NCBI GenBank assembly: GCA_001179505.1
Contig: CDMY01000281.1
Coordinates: 3,764-67,763, forward strand
DNA length: 64,000 bases
Origin: Vitrella brassicaformis
Taxonomy: Eukaryota > Sar > Vitrellaceae
Direction of reading: 5' to 3'
Numbering within the stretch: position 1 is the first letter of the stretch; each line of letters starts with the position of its first letter. The translations under genes and the position numbers were made by a program. Shown here piece after piece: positions 1 through 10,704 of the stretch. The notes beneath the pieces were generated by a model. It saw nothing but the letters and a program-made list of their open reading frames with translations. It made no database searches and was not told the DNA's origin.

Positions 1-58
1 GGGGGGGGGCGGGCGTTCGAACCATCACGGAGAATTTGGTTGGTTGGTTGCCATGCAG

Positions 59-1157
59 GCGTGAGAAGAGCTACATCCGTCTGGGTCGGTCCAGGATAGA
101 GGGCGAGGGTCTAGAGACCGCGCTCACATCAACGGCGAGCTTCTTCCAGCCCCACTCGCCCCTCACCTGGCAGCAGCTCTTCCTCACCCCCTCCTGCTGG
201 GCCATCTACATCGCCCACATGACCTTCAACTACGGCTGGTACGTCCTGCTGTCGTGGCTGCCCAAGTACCTCACAGAGCAGTTCCACCTGGACCTCGCGA
301 GCCACTCGCTGCTCGCTGCGAGCCCTTACGTGTGTGCGGCGTTGGGAATGGTGCTGGCGGGCTCGGTCGCCGACTGGCTGCTGGTGAGAGCGCACTTTCG
401 GCTAAGAGATGTCCGGAAACTGATGACGGGCTTGGGGCTGGGCGGGGGGGCGATATTTCTCTTCTGTGCCGGCAACGTGGCGAGGGATGCCACGCAGGCG
501 CTGACATACCTTGCCTGTGCGCTGTTCTTCGTTAGGATGGCCACTGCTGGCTTTTGGTACGGTCGTGTGTGTGATAGCCACACACAAAGATATGTCTGTC
601 TGTCTGTGTGTATGTGTCTCGGTGTGTCTGCGGCTGGCTGCAGGACCAACATGATCGACATAGCGCCACATCACGCAGGCAAGCACAGCGGGAGCCGGCG
701 GGAAGGGGAAGCGGCCCAATGGCGATGACATCTTTCATGCCTCTGTTTCTCTGTCTGTCCATCTGTGCTCACTGCAGGTCAGCTCATGGGCGTCAGCAAT
801 ACCCTGGCCACCCTCCCCGGCATCTTCGGCAACGTGGCGACGCAGTACCTCCTGGACCTCAAGATATACCCCGCCTCGTCGACCGAGTCCAATTGGTCCC
901 TGGTCTTCAACGTCGCGGTGGTGCTATACCTGATCGGTGCGCTCGTCTACGCCTGTCTGGGCAGCGACATTCCCATACACAGGTCGGTGACGATGGTGGC
1001 CGTCGGGCAGCAGATGCAGATGCAGCAGCAGGAGGGACCCTATGTGGCGCTGCTGCTGGGCAGTGGGAGTGGGGCCGGTGGTGGTGGCGGTGACGGTGAG
1101 GGGCTGAGCGAGGGCCGCTCGAGGGTGGCTGTGGGTGGACAGAGGGAGGGGGGCTGA
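59..1157 (+). CDS. SLC17-like major facilitator transporter, C-terminal part (5' end outside window)
   Basis: Multi-TM transporter of the SLC17/anion:cation symporter branch of the MFS. Exons seen: about 59-556, 644-678 and 778-1157 (stop TGA 1155-1157). The joined protein reads ...TAGFW-TNMIDIAPHHAG-QLMGVSNTLATLPG..., matching the conserved 'N-x-x-DIAP-x-x-AG-x-L-x-G-x-SN-T-x-x-T-x-PG' signature that precedes the last two helices in SLC17 proteins (established family knowledge). Earlier helices are visible at GWYVLLSWLPKYLTEQF and in the region around residues encoded at 320-530. The C-terminus is a hydrophilic Gln/Gly-rich tail with no obvious motif. The upstream boundary is an AG acceptor at 57-58, so the start and first helices lie left of the window. 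The intron 679-777 uses a GC donor. Substrate (phosphate, organic anion or vesicular) cannot be told from this part. Confidence 0.85.
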
Positions 1158-2803
1158 CGGCTGACTGGTGTGAGTGAGAGATTGAGTGTGTATGTATGTG
1201 GGTGGGCAGGGCGTCATGGGCGTCACAGACGCATGAGACAGGGGGTGGGGTGGCCGTGTTTGGGTTTTGGTTGGGTGTGTACAATAAGTACAGTGCGTGC
1301 GGGCGTGCGGGCGGGTGGCTGGGCGGGCGGGTGGCTGGGCGGGCGGGAAGGGCCGAATGAAGTTTTCCAATACCTGCCTGTGGTGCACACACACGTGTGC
1401 GGGCGGGTGACTGAATGCTCTTCCCTCCCTCCTTCCCTGCTTGAGTGGGTATTTGTGCTTTTGTCTGTCTGGGCCGTGCCGCTGGATGGTGGAGGAGGAC
1501 CGTCTGCCGTGTGTGCCGTGCCTGCTGTACTAGCGTTCCGTCACAACGACGAGTGACGATGGAGCGAATTGATGCTGCGCAGACAGACAGACAATGTATG
1601 TGTGTCGAACAGGTGATGAGTGATATGTCAACGAGTGGACAGTGGTCTGTCTTGTCGTCTTCGTCGTCTCACTCACACACACAGCTCACACACTGCCGGC
1701 CACACAAACACGTTCGTCATTCGAGACGGCCTCAGTGGTCATCCAGGCATTTCAGCCAGTCCATCCATCCGCGGCAAACAGGTCAGTCAGTCAGTCAGTC
1801 CACCGCGCCACCACCCACTTCAGTGCTCTCACTCGAGCACTGCACCACATCATCAAGTAGGTACAAGTGACACCACCAGAGAGAGAGAGAGCCCTCGCGA
1901 TCTTCCCTGCTCCCTTCTCTGTGTGTGTGGCACCATACCAGATTCTCAGGCATCGTGCCAACGGGAGTGTTGGCCTGCAGTCGGCCCAATGCGCCAGAAG
2001 CAGGCAGGGCACCACACACAGCAAAGGAAGCGAAACGTACACGCAGGAAAGCCAGGAGTAGGACGGAAAACAAGCTACAATTCAGTGCGCCCCTCCCTCC
2101 CCCGCCACCGTTTCTCTTCGCGCAGCAGCCGCCGCCGGCAGACCGCTCTGCTCACGCCGGGCAGAACGATCCTCCGACCACATCCGCAATGCCATTAGGA
2201 AAGCAGGCAGCGTGAGAAGAGCGCGGGGCATCATATCGGCCAGGACAATGAAATGAGACTGACATCCCCTGTCTGTCTGTCTGTTCGTCTGTCAGTCGTA
2301 TCTTGCCCCGCCTGTTTCTGTGCTGCCCGCCGATGCCTATGCCCGGCCCGACGACATCGGCCAACAACATCACCGCAAATCGCTCACTAGCGCCTGCAGT
2401 GACGTTCGCCACACCGTCGCCATCGGGGCGGACGAAAGCACCGACCCACAGCAGCAGAAGCAAAGCCAAGGGAGCATCGCAAAACAGCTCTATCTTTGTG
2501 CACTGCACACTCACTGCTCAGATCTCTCGTCGCATCCCATACACAATCCACTCATACCAACACAGGAAAAAATCCCGCCTCTTCCTTGCAAGTTGAGTTG
2601 AAACCAAGCCAGCACCGTCCACACCCCACACCATCAACCCACCCACCCAGTGAATCACCCACGCACCCACCCATGTGCCGTGCCATGACGGCATTCACTC
2701 GTCGTCGTCATCGTCCTCTTCGTCCTGCACACACACCAGGCCACAACACACACACACACACACTCTCATCAGCCGTCCCTCTTTCGTGCCCCGTGTGTGC
2801 GGC
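1158..2803. other. Intergenic, no supported gene; TG/GT tracts and a G-rich minisatellite
   Basis: About 1.6 kb between the transporter stop and the small minus-strand gene. It contains TG/GT-rich tracts, (CAGT)n near 1785-1800, and a G-run array at 1308-1348 built of GGGCGGGCGGGTGGCT-like units. Open frames here are repeat-driven and none shows a family, a convincing ATG or consistent splice phases. Confidence 0.6.
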
Positions 2804-3124
2804 TCAGCTGACCTCCTCCAGTACGGTGTGCGGGTGTCTTTGCGGCGGGCGCTGCGTGGGGTCCGGGCGGGGATTGGGCGGGTTCTTGCGCATCACAAAC
2901 TCCTTGAACACCCAGTTGCCGCTGTACACCCCCAGGCTGCCGGAGATCAGCAGGCAGTACCACCTGGGGTTCTCGATGCTGTACTTGATGGCCTGCATTC
3001 TGGCGTGGAAGACCACACCGGTGCCGGGCGGCGGGGTGGGCGTCGGCAGCTTGCTCAGCACCTTGGGGTCCAGCAGCATCATCGTCCGACGCATCAGCAG
3101 AACCAAAGACCGACGCAGAGCCAT
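2804..3124 (-). CDS. Small single-pass membrane protein, possibly mitochondrial (unknown family)
   Basis: Single-exon 106-residue protein starting at ATG 3124-3122. The first 20 residues are basic and hydrophobic without acidic residues (MALRRSLVLLMRRTMMLL), which would suit a mitochondrial presequence. One hydrophobic segment lies near residues 50-68 (RWYCLLISGSLGVYSGNW), followed by a Pro/Arg-rich hydrophilic tail. The pattern (basic N-terminus, proline hinge, one TM, polar tail) resembles small accessory subunits of inner-membrane complexes, but I do not recognise the family, so that role is inference. It is transcribed away from the PSMD5-like gene, with 174 bases between the two start codons and a GCGAGCTT element in between. 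Confidence 0.6.
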   Translation of the reverse strand: MALRRSLVLLMRRTMMLLDPKVLSKLPTPTPPPGTGVVFHARMQAIKYSIENPRWYCLLISGSLGVYSGNWVFKEFVMRKNPPNPRPDPTQRPPQRHPHTVLEEVS

Positions 3125-3173
3125 CGCGCCGGCCTCTCAACCACACAAAAATGCGACTCGGGCGCGCCTCAAC

Positions 3174-3183
3174 TGCGAGCTTG
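3174..3183 (+). promoter_or_regulatory. GCGAGCTT promoter element, site 1
   Basis: TGCGAGCTTG lies 50 bases upstream of the minus gene start (3124) and 116 upstream of the plus gene start (3299). It is one of nine copies of the same octamer in upstream regions of this window. Function is inferred from position and recurrence only. Confidence 0.5.
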
Positions 3184-3298
3184 GCCCGCAGAGAAAGGCA
3201 GAGCGGAAGCGGTGCATTGAGGAGTTGCCAGCAGCACGAGTGCGTGCCAGCAGCAGCAAGACGTTCTTTCCACCACAGATCACTGCTGTTGAGTCGTC

Positions 3299-6200
3299 AT
3301 GGATTCGCCGAGCCGCACTGTGTCGATGGGACAGTTGGAGAGATTCATGGGAGAGGTGAGGCAATGTCAGACAGAGAACTGCAAGCACAAGCAGAAGCAG
3401 AAGCACAAGCAGCAGCAACGGCAGCAGAGGCCCATCTGCCATGTGTTGATGCCTGCCTGCCTGCCTGCACGTGTGGTTTTCCTGTTTCCTGTCATTGCAG
3501 CCGGACATTCACGCAGCCATCAATGAGCTGTTCCAGCACGTAAGAAAGACCGTCACTGACAAGGCATCGCACTCCATGACAGCACTCATTGTCCTCTGCA
3601 GACCTCCCTGCTGGAGTTGTTTCAGCAGCTGCAGCAGCACCACCAGAGGGGCGAAGAGACCGACCTGCTCATGCGTGTGATTGATCAAATCTTTCTTCTG
3701 GACGACATGAAGCTGCAGCTCCTGGAAGAACCGGTGAGTCTCTCAAGTGCGCGACGAATGAATGCGGCCCTTTCTCTCCCTCCTCTCTCTCTCTCTGTGT
3801 TTGTGTTTGTGTGTCAGTTCCAGCCGTTCCTGCAGATGGCGGCGTCGGCCGAGCAGACAAACCTGCGGCGCATCCTGGTGGCCAAGCTGGGCGACCTGGT
3901 CTCCCTCGCCACCCGGCCGAGGCCCATGGCCGTCGACACCGACGTTGACGAGCCAATGGGGGACGACAAGGCCACAGAGGATGGCGCTGATGTCGACAAC
4001 ATTATGGAGCGGTTTGTGTCGCTCGGTCTGGCGAAGCTGCTGGGGGTGCTGGTTCTGGACCGCGACACAGGGGTGGCCGAGAGGGCGCTGGATGCCATTG
4101 TCAAAATGGTGGGCTCGGCTGCAGGGTCGGACAGCTTCTTTGAAGGCGGGTTGCTGGACTGGCTGCTGGACAAGATCAAGACGGCCAGAGACGTGAGCGG
4201 CAAGAGAGAGGAGCCGCGAGCATGCCCGAGTGTGTGTGTGTGTGTGTGTGTGCCATTGATCAGGAGACCCGCCTGCGCATCTTGGATCTGTTCGTGTCGC
4301 TGGGATCGGTGTCCGAGACGACATTCGACAAGTGCGAGGAACGGGGTGAGGCCACGACACGGCCGACTAGCTGCCTGCCTGCCTGCCTGCGTGGGTGTGT
4401 GCCTTCCTTCTGTACGCCTGTTTGCCCGTCTGTGTCTGTGTGTGTCTGTGTGTGTGTAGGTCTGTACGAGCTGGTGCTGCAGGAGTACTTCACCGACGAC
4501 CTGCTCATCAAGCTCATCGCCGTTGAACTCATGGACAAGGTCAGCTGCACACACACACACACACACAGACAGACAGACACACATCACACCACACGCACCC
4601 CTGGCATGTGTGTGTGTGTGTGTGTGGTCAGCTTGGGAGTTTCCCACATGGCGCCAGGTACATGGCTAGGGCGCAGATACCCCTCAAGCTCGCCAGGCAC
4701 GCGGCACCACCTGCCACTAACGGACAGCACAGCGCAGCACAACAAAGCACAAGACGTTCCTTTCCCCACGTGTCTGTCTGCAGAGAGCTCCGCGACCCCT
4801 TGGCTGACGAGAACGCCAAGATGAGCCTCGTCCGGCTGCTGGCCAACATCATCGTCCAGGTGCGTTGAGTAGTAGGTGCGGCCACACCTGCAGGCAGATC
4901 ACCATTAATTATGTTTGCACGCGTGTGTGTGTGTGTACCAGGCCCCGGATCAGGCGAAGAGCATCTTCAGCGAGGCCAACAGCGCCATGGCGGAGCAGAT
5001 CCAGGAGTTCCTCAGTGTGCCGACGTCTCGCCACAACTGGACCACACAGAGGGTCAGTGAGTGCAGCCACCACCACAGACCCCTCCCTCATGTGTTGCCA
5101 GAATTGCCTGCCTCGTGTGCCTGTGTGTGTGTGTGTGCGTGTGTGTGTGGCTCAGCTCTGTGGGATCAACGCCTGGGGCGACATCTGCATCAGTGCCAGC
5201 GGCCGCGAGCAGATCAGCCGCGCCATGCCACACACTGTCGATGACGTATGCGCCACACACACACACACACACACACATGGGCAACTGAGCTGAGTTGAAA
5301 GATCCCATCGATGTGTGTGTGTGTGTGCAGCTGATCCATGCTGTCCGCCACGGGGTCGACAGTGAGATCTGCAAGGCGGCCATGGCGGCGTGGACCAAAG
5401 TGCTCGAGGGGTCAGTCAGAGCCACAGCCCACACCCATACACACACACGTGGCGAGAGAGAGAGAGAGAGAGAGACTCACCCATTCTCTCTGATTTTTCT
5501 TTTGTTTGTGCAGTGATCCACTGTCGGATGCGCTGATGGCGAAGGTCTCGGACGACCTGCTGCCAAAGGTGAGAGCACGGCTGAAGACAGACAGACAGCA
5601 CATGGGAGTGTGTGTGTGCAGGTGTTGGATGCGGCATTGGTCATGCCCTTCGCCGACATTCGGCCACACGCATACCGCCTTCTCGCAGGTCGACCCACAC
5701 ACACCCACACAGACATGAGACGAAGACACCCTCCATCTTTGCCGGTTTGTCTGCTGTCTGTGTGTTGTCTCTGTCAGCCTTAAGTCAGTTCAAGTTCACT
5801 GCCCGGGCGGTCTGCAGCAGCGAGGTCAGTCAGACACACAGCCACACGCCCCAATTAATCAACTCACTGGGTGTGGTGTGTGCCGTGTGCTGCCTCCTGT
5901 CCTGCAGGATGCCCGAAATCTGCTGGTCGACTGGCACTCAGAGCAAGACAAATTCGGTGCGAACCTGCGAACCAGACACACACACAGGCATGATGCCTCC
6001 TGACGGGCGGGCCCTCCTCTCTCTCTCTGTCTCTGTGTGTGTGTGTGTGTGGTGGCCACAGGCAAGTACGCCAAGCACGAGTGGGTGTCCTCCCTGGTGT
6101 CGCACCATGAAGCCTGGCTGCCGACGCTCGTCGGTAAGCGCTTAGACAGATGGACACACACGCATAGGCATAGGTGTCAGTCATATTGGGTGTGTGTGGC

Positions 6201-6458
6201 TGCCTGGCCGGCTTGCTGCAGATGAGGGCTTCTTGTCTGTGCTCGAGACGTATGCCAAGAGTGGGCCTTTCTATATCCCACCGGGTGAGCGTACGACACA
6301 CACGTCCGTCCGTCCTTGTGGCTGGCTGGCTGGCTGAGGGCCAAGCAGCCTGCCACTGCTGCCATGCACTGCTGCCATGCCATTTATGTGTGTGTGCGTG
6401 TGTCATGGCCATGTGTCTGTCAGGTGCTGCCGCTTCTGTGGCCGAGAAGGCCGGATGA
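3299..6458 (+). CDS. PSMD5: 26S proteasome non-ATPase regulatory subunit 5-like assembly chaperone (PSMD5/S5b)
   Basis: Armadillo-like helical-repeat chaperone that assists assembly of the proteasome base by binding the RPT1/RPT2 module (family knowledge). I resolve 17 exons: 3299-3355, 3501-3539, 3602-3733, 3818-4192, 4264-4345, 4460-4539, 4788-4859, 4942-5052, 5156-5245, 5331-5410, 5514-5568, 5622-5688, 5778-5824, 5908-5956, 6062-6133, 6222-6284, 6424-6458; all phases agree. Diagnostic stretches are LYELVLQEYFTDDLLIKLIA with VELMDK (the 'D-x-L-I-x-L-x-x-VEL' repeat) and the C-terminus ending VLETYAKSGPFYIPPG then AAASVAEKAG, which matches the '..YL-x-x-GPYYV-x-P' end of animal PSMD5. An acidic insertion (DTDVDEPMGDDKATEDG) interrupts an early repeat. 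The acceptor at 4788 was chosen because earlier AGs lead to a stop. Introns carry CA and TG tracts. Confidence 0.87.
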
Positions 6459-6779
6459 TAGTGGCCGGCCCGAGACGTGTGCCGTGTCTGTCGTGAGTGG
6501 ATGTGTGTCAATCAATGAGGTTGCTGCTGCGTGTGTGTGTGTGTGTGTGTTTGCGTGAGATCAAGAGGTGCTGTGCTGTCTCGTCCGTCCGTCGTGAGAG
6601 AGGAGAGAGGCCCACACACAATACCGACAGACAGACACTTGACGTGAACGCAAATACATACAAGTCTTCGATCCCCGTCAGTCAGGTTTCCATGAGCATG
6701 CAGTGCACCGTCTCAATGAATGGGGCTGGCTGTTCGTCTGTCTGTCGGCTGCCGTGCCATCAAACTCTCACTGCGTCGT
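6459..6779. other. Convergent intergenic region, no gene seen
   Basis: 320 bases between two converging genes. It holds a TG tract around 6530-6552 and (GACA)n near 6625-6640, and presumably both 3' UTRs. Nothing else is recognised. Confidence 0.5.
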
Positions 6780-7794
6780 CTACTCGTCGTCTTTTCCCCA
6801 CTCCTCCTCCTCCTCCTCCTCGTCGTCGTCGTCGTCGTCTTCCTCTTCGTCTTTGATCGCCTTCGTGTACACGCCTGTGTCCCGAAGGTCTTCGACCTTC
6901 TCCTTTTTGTCAAACTCCTTGACCTCAACCTCGTCGGCAAATCCGAGTTTCGGCTTGACCGCCTTCTTCTGCTTGTCAGTGGCCCGCTTGAGGATGCCTT
7001 CGGGTGAGGGGGCCCTCTCGACGGGTGCTGGTGCGGGTGCTGGCTTGGGCGGGGGCGGCATCTTCTTCGGTGCCGGTTTCATGACAGCTGCAGTCGCCAA
7101 GTCAGGACAGACAGCGACAGATGCGTGTGTCCTTCCTCCCTCCCTCCCTCCCTGATGTGTGTGTCCGTTCCTCTATCTGTCTGACCTTTCGTCTCCGCCT
7201 GGGTCGACGTCCCTGACTCGGAGAGTGGCTCCGATTTGCCTGGCTCTCCGTGCCACATCGAGTGGCCGGGGAACACGTCCAGCACAGTCCCGTGCTGGAT
7301 GCTCAAGGGTGTCTCGCCCGTCTTGCCGTACCCAGCGACGTTCTGCAATGAGACACATTCATCTCAGGGCCCGTATGCTGGCTGTCTCACCGCCTCACCG
7401 TCTCAGGCGCAATGCAGGTCGCATGGCCGTCGACGTAATGCCGGGGCGACTCGCACGGCTTACTGAAGGCCTGGCGGTGAGTGCGGCACTCGCCCGTCCC
7501 CAGCGGAGTGGTGACCTCCGTGCCCAAGATTTTCATCTCCAGCATGGTCAACGAATTGACGACGCACGTGGCGCCAGGCGGACAGCCCAACACCGTCGTC
7601 TCGTGCCAGTGCCGGATAGAGTGGACAGAGGACGTCCGAGCATGTCTGCCGGCACTGAAACCGACACGAGCCTCGTTCGTCATGGCGACACCATAATCCA
7701 CCTTGCAGGTGTCGCCATCGGCATGATGAAGGGAACCGAGGGTGACGAGAACGGTAAAGGGGATGAGCAGAATCTGATTGGATGTCGAGAGCAT
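6780..7794 (-). CDS. Secreted or membrane-anchored protein with acidic C-terminal tail (unknown family)
   Basis: Three exons with agreeing phases: 7794-7399, 7342-7186 and 7087-6780. The N-terminus has a signal-like stretch (ILLIPFTVLVTLGSLHHADG) followed by a Cys-containing domain of about 150 residues (cysteines near CKVDYG, GCPPGATC, GECRTH, KPCESP, ATCIAPE). The second exon encodes a polar stretch, and the third starts Pro/Ala/Lys-rich, then PEGILKRATDKQKK, GFADEVEVKEFDKKEKVED and ends in a run of Asp/Glu. In-frame ATGs at 7866 and 7857 would extend the N-terminus by about 24 residues; 7794 gives the better signal peptide. Family unrecognised. The apparent ORF beginning at 7100 has TTG, not ATG, which supports the spliced model. 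Divergent from the persulfide dioxygenase gene (181 bases apart). Confidence 0.6.
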
Positions 7795-7975
7795 TGTCTG
7801 AGCGGGCAGAAAGGACCAGGTGGGACTCGCGTCTCGGAGGGTCTGCCCCCATGACATCAATTGCATGTGTTTACATCACCCAGGCCTCCTTGGGTCACTC
7901 AATCGTGACATTTCGTGTGTTCGGTGGTGCTTCTCTCGCCTCTCTTGAACGCAAACAGCCTCCTCTGTGCACGCG

Positions 7976-10168
7976 ATGAGTACCCAGGTGAGAAAGAGCA
8001 CTGAGAGAGACCTGCACGTCGCAGCAGACCTCACGTCAGCTCTACGCTCGTGACACTGTTCTGTTCATTCAGCCTGTCGTCTGCTGCGAAGGGGAGGGCT
8101 CTGACGTCCCCACCCACTGCCCTACAACAGTCACCAAGGCAAGAAGGAGCACATCACCATGTGTGGATCTGACCGATGCTCGCTGCTCGAGCTCTCTGAA
8201 TCAGTGAGTGCCCCTGTGTGTTGATGTGTGCAGGATTTCGACCTCATAGGTGCTGTGGAGACGCAGGAGAAGCTGCACGACCTGGTGGTCAATGGCAAGT
8301 ACCGCTCGGTCATCAATCTGTGTGGGTAAGTAAGGTGCACTGCACTCGGCGCCTTCTCGCAAGGTGTGGGACAAACAAGTGGGGCGTATCTATCTCTTGT
8401 TGTCGGCTTCCATGCAGGCCCGCTGAGGTGTGTCGGTTGCCGACTGACAAAAAGTGCAAAGTGCCATGCGTCCAGGCGCATGGTGAGGGAGGGAGCAGGG
8501 AGGGAGCCTCAGGGGGGAATGGTGGCAGAGAAAAGGCTGGTGTGTGTGAATGCAGTGGACAAGGGGAAGCTGTCATACGCCTTGGCTGCGCGCCTGCTCG
8601 CCACCCTGGAGAGCGCCCCTCTCCCCACACTCATCCAGGTCACCTCACCACCCACATGAGCACACTTTGCCCCTGTGAGATGCTGCATTCCACCTGTGTT
8701 TCTGTGTGTGGCCGGTGCAGTGCCAGTCGAAGTGGCGGGCGTCCTCCGTGGCCATGTTGCACATCGCCACCCATCCCCCCGATGCGGCCGAACAGCACCA
8801 CGGGCCAGGCAGCCGCGACCAGTGGATGGCGCCCGACGAGGCCATCGAGTGGGCCAAGGAGAAGGGCCTGCCCTTCCTCGAGAACCAGATACTGGTTGAC
8901 TGGGTCAAGGTCCGTCATGATTGCTTGACTCGGGAAGCTTCATTTGGTGCCTGGCGATGTTTCGGTGTATCAGAATTTTCTGGTCGCCCGTTGCCAGAAC
9001 CTGGCACGTGAAGATCCGAATCTCTTCTTCCGACAGGTTGGTGCACCACACACACCGGTGCTGCGCCGCTCTCTCTCTGCACACACGCCTTGCCTTCGCG
9101 CAGTTGTTTGACCGTGAGTCGTGCACTTACACGTACCTGCTGGCCGACCCCAAGACGCGCGACGCCGTCCTGATCGATCCGGTGCTAGAGTGCCTGGACC
9201 GTGACCTGGAGATGATCGACGAGTATGGGCTGGTGCTCAAGTACGCCATGAACACCCACTGCCACGCCGACCACATCACTTCCACAGGCATGATGAAGAC
9301 AAAACTGGACGGTCAGACACACGCACAGAGAAAGAGAGAGAGAGAGGGAGAGGGAGGGAGGGACGCTTGTATGCTGCGTTCAGGTTTCTGTTCGGTGTTG
9401 AGTGCCACGTATGAGGGCGCCAAGGCCGACGTCAAGGTCAAGCACGGCGACTGCATCTACTTCGGCGACCGCTTCGTCGAAGTGAGGGCCACACCGGGGC
9501 ACACCGGTGGGCTGGACGAGAGGAATGAATGCAACACATACATGCCGAACCCAGATGGATGAATGGATGGATGGCGCGTGTGTGGTGTGTGTGGTGTGTG
9601 CAGGCGGCTGCCTGACGTTCGTCCTGGACGACCACAGCATGGCCTTCACAGGCGACGCGCTGCTCATCCGCGGCTGCGGCCGCACCGACTTCCAGGTGGG
9701 ATGCCCCCTCGCCCTGCACCGCACCGTCTTCTTTCCATGTCGTTCGTTTGTTGTCGTTTGGTTTGCAGAGTGGCGATGCCGCCCTGCTGTACAAGAGTGT
9801 GTGGGGGCAGATCTTCAGCCTCCCCGCACACTGCAGACTCTACCCCGGACACGACTACAAGGTCAACAAGACAATGTGTGTGTGGGATGGATGGATGGAT
9901 GGATTTGCCTGGTGAGTGCAGGGTCGTCAGGTGACGACGGTGTGGGAGGAGCGGCTGCACAACACGCGTCTCATCAAGGGGGAGGACGAGTTCGTCAACA
10001 TCATGAAAAACCTCAATCTGCCTAAACCTGCCAGAATCGATGTGGTAGGTGTGGCTGGCATCTACCCCCCATCCAGCAATCAATGTGAACCAGAATGCGT
10101 GTGTGTGTGTGTGTGTGCGTCAGGCTGTTCCCGCAAACATGAAATGTGGCGTGCAAGACGACGAGTGA
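7976..10168 (+). CDS. Persulfide dioxygenase (ETHE1-type metallo-beta-lactamase fold) with N-terminal DUF442 phosphatase-like domain
   Basis: Twelve exons: 7976-7987, 8073-8138, 8234-8325, 8418-8482, 8556-8638, 8721-8909, 9104-9311, 9384-9506, 9604-9695, 9769-9861, 9922-10044, 10124-10168; product 396 residues. The C-terminal half is ETHE1-like: THCHADHIT gives the HxHxDH metal motif, TPGHTGG the next His, [17 protein letters not shown] the Asp ligand and the family signature, YPGHDYK the last His, ending in [21 protein letters not shown]. Known reaction: oxidation of glutathione persulfide to sulfite and GSH in sulfide detoxification, usually mitochondrial. The N-terminal part (VINLCG..., then CQSKWRAS, a C-x4-R loop) looks like DUF442/beta-lactamase hydrolase-like phosphatase domains that are fused to such dioxygenases in bacterial Blh proteins. 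Intron 8139-8233 needs a GC donor. No clear targeting peptide is seen with this start. Confidence 0.9.
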
Positions 10169-10704
10169 AGCCACACACAGACGCTGTGGAGCGCTGCGTT
10201 GCCGTTTTCTTTATTTTTGGGGTTTTGCGCCGTATGCTGTTTTTCTTTTTCGGCGTGTTGGTCGGGCCGGGTGAGGTCGTGTGGAAAGCTCTGTTTGTCG
10301 ATTACTCGGATGAATGAGATGTAACGCTGCTGTGCGTGGGTGTGGGTGTGGGTGGTCGGTCAGGGGTGTGTGGGTGGCAAAGAGCAGGCCAGGCATGACG
10401 AATTGGTTGATTGATAGATAGTGGTCTCAGTCAGATGCACCAACAGACAGCCAAGCGCATATACAGATGGACGGACGACAGCACTGCGACAAATATCGTC
10501 AAATCAACGACCACGAAGCACCTCATCTTCCACTGCACTCTCGACAGACACCGACACACAGAAAAGGGCACCAGCAACACACACACACACACATACACAC
10601 AGTGCTGTTACTACCCCTTTGCAGGCTCGAGCTCGCCTGGTGAGTGCGTCCGTCCACTCCCCCATCCCATCGTGGTGCCGCTGGCCATTCTGTCTTCCCT
10701 CTTG
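10169..10704. other. Convergent intergenic region, no gene seen
   Basis: About 530 bases, with T-rich sequence just after the dioxygenase stop (10205-10260, plausible polyadenylation region), GTGTGGGTG repeats at 10335-10375 and a CA tract at 10577-10600. No coding signal. Confidence 0.5.

Noticed and set aside
2152-2514. Minus-strand frame with a hydrophobic LALLLLLWVGAF stretch resembling a signal peptide
   Set aside because: The frame opens with GTG, has no ATG before the hydrophobic stretch and runs into repeat sequence; no splice or family support.
4222-4824. 200-residue plus-strand frame across PSMD5 exons and introns
   Set aside because: Reads through three introns of TG and CA repeats; the spliced exons in the family-supported frames explain the region.
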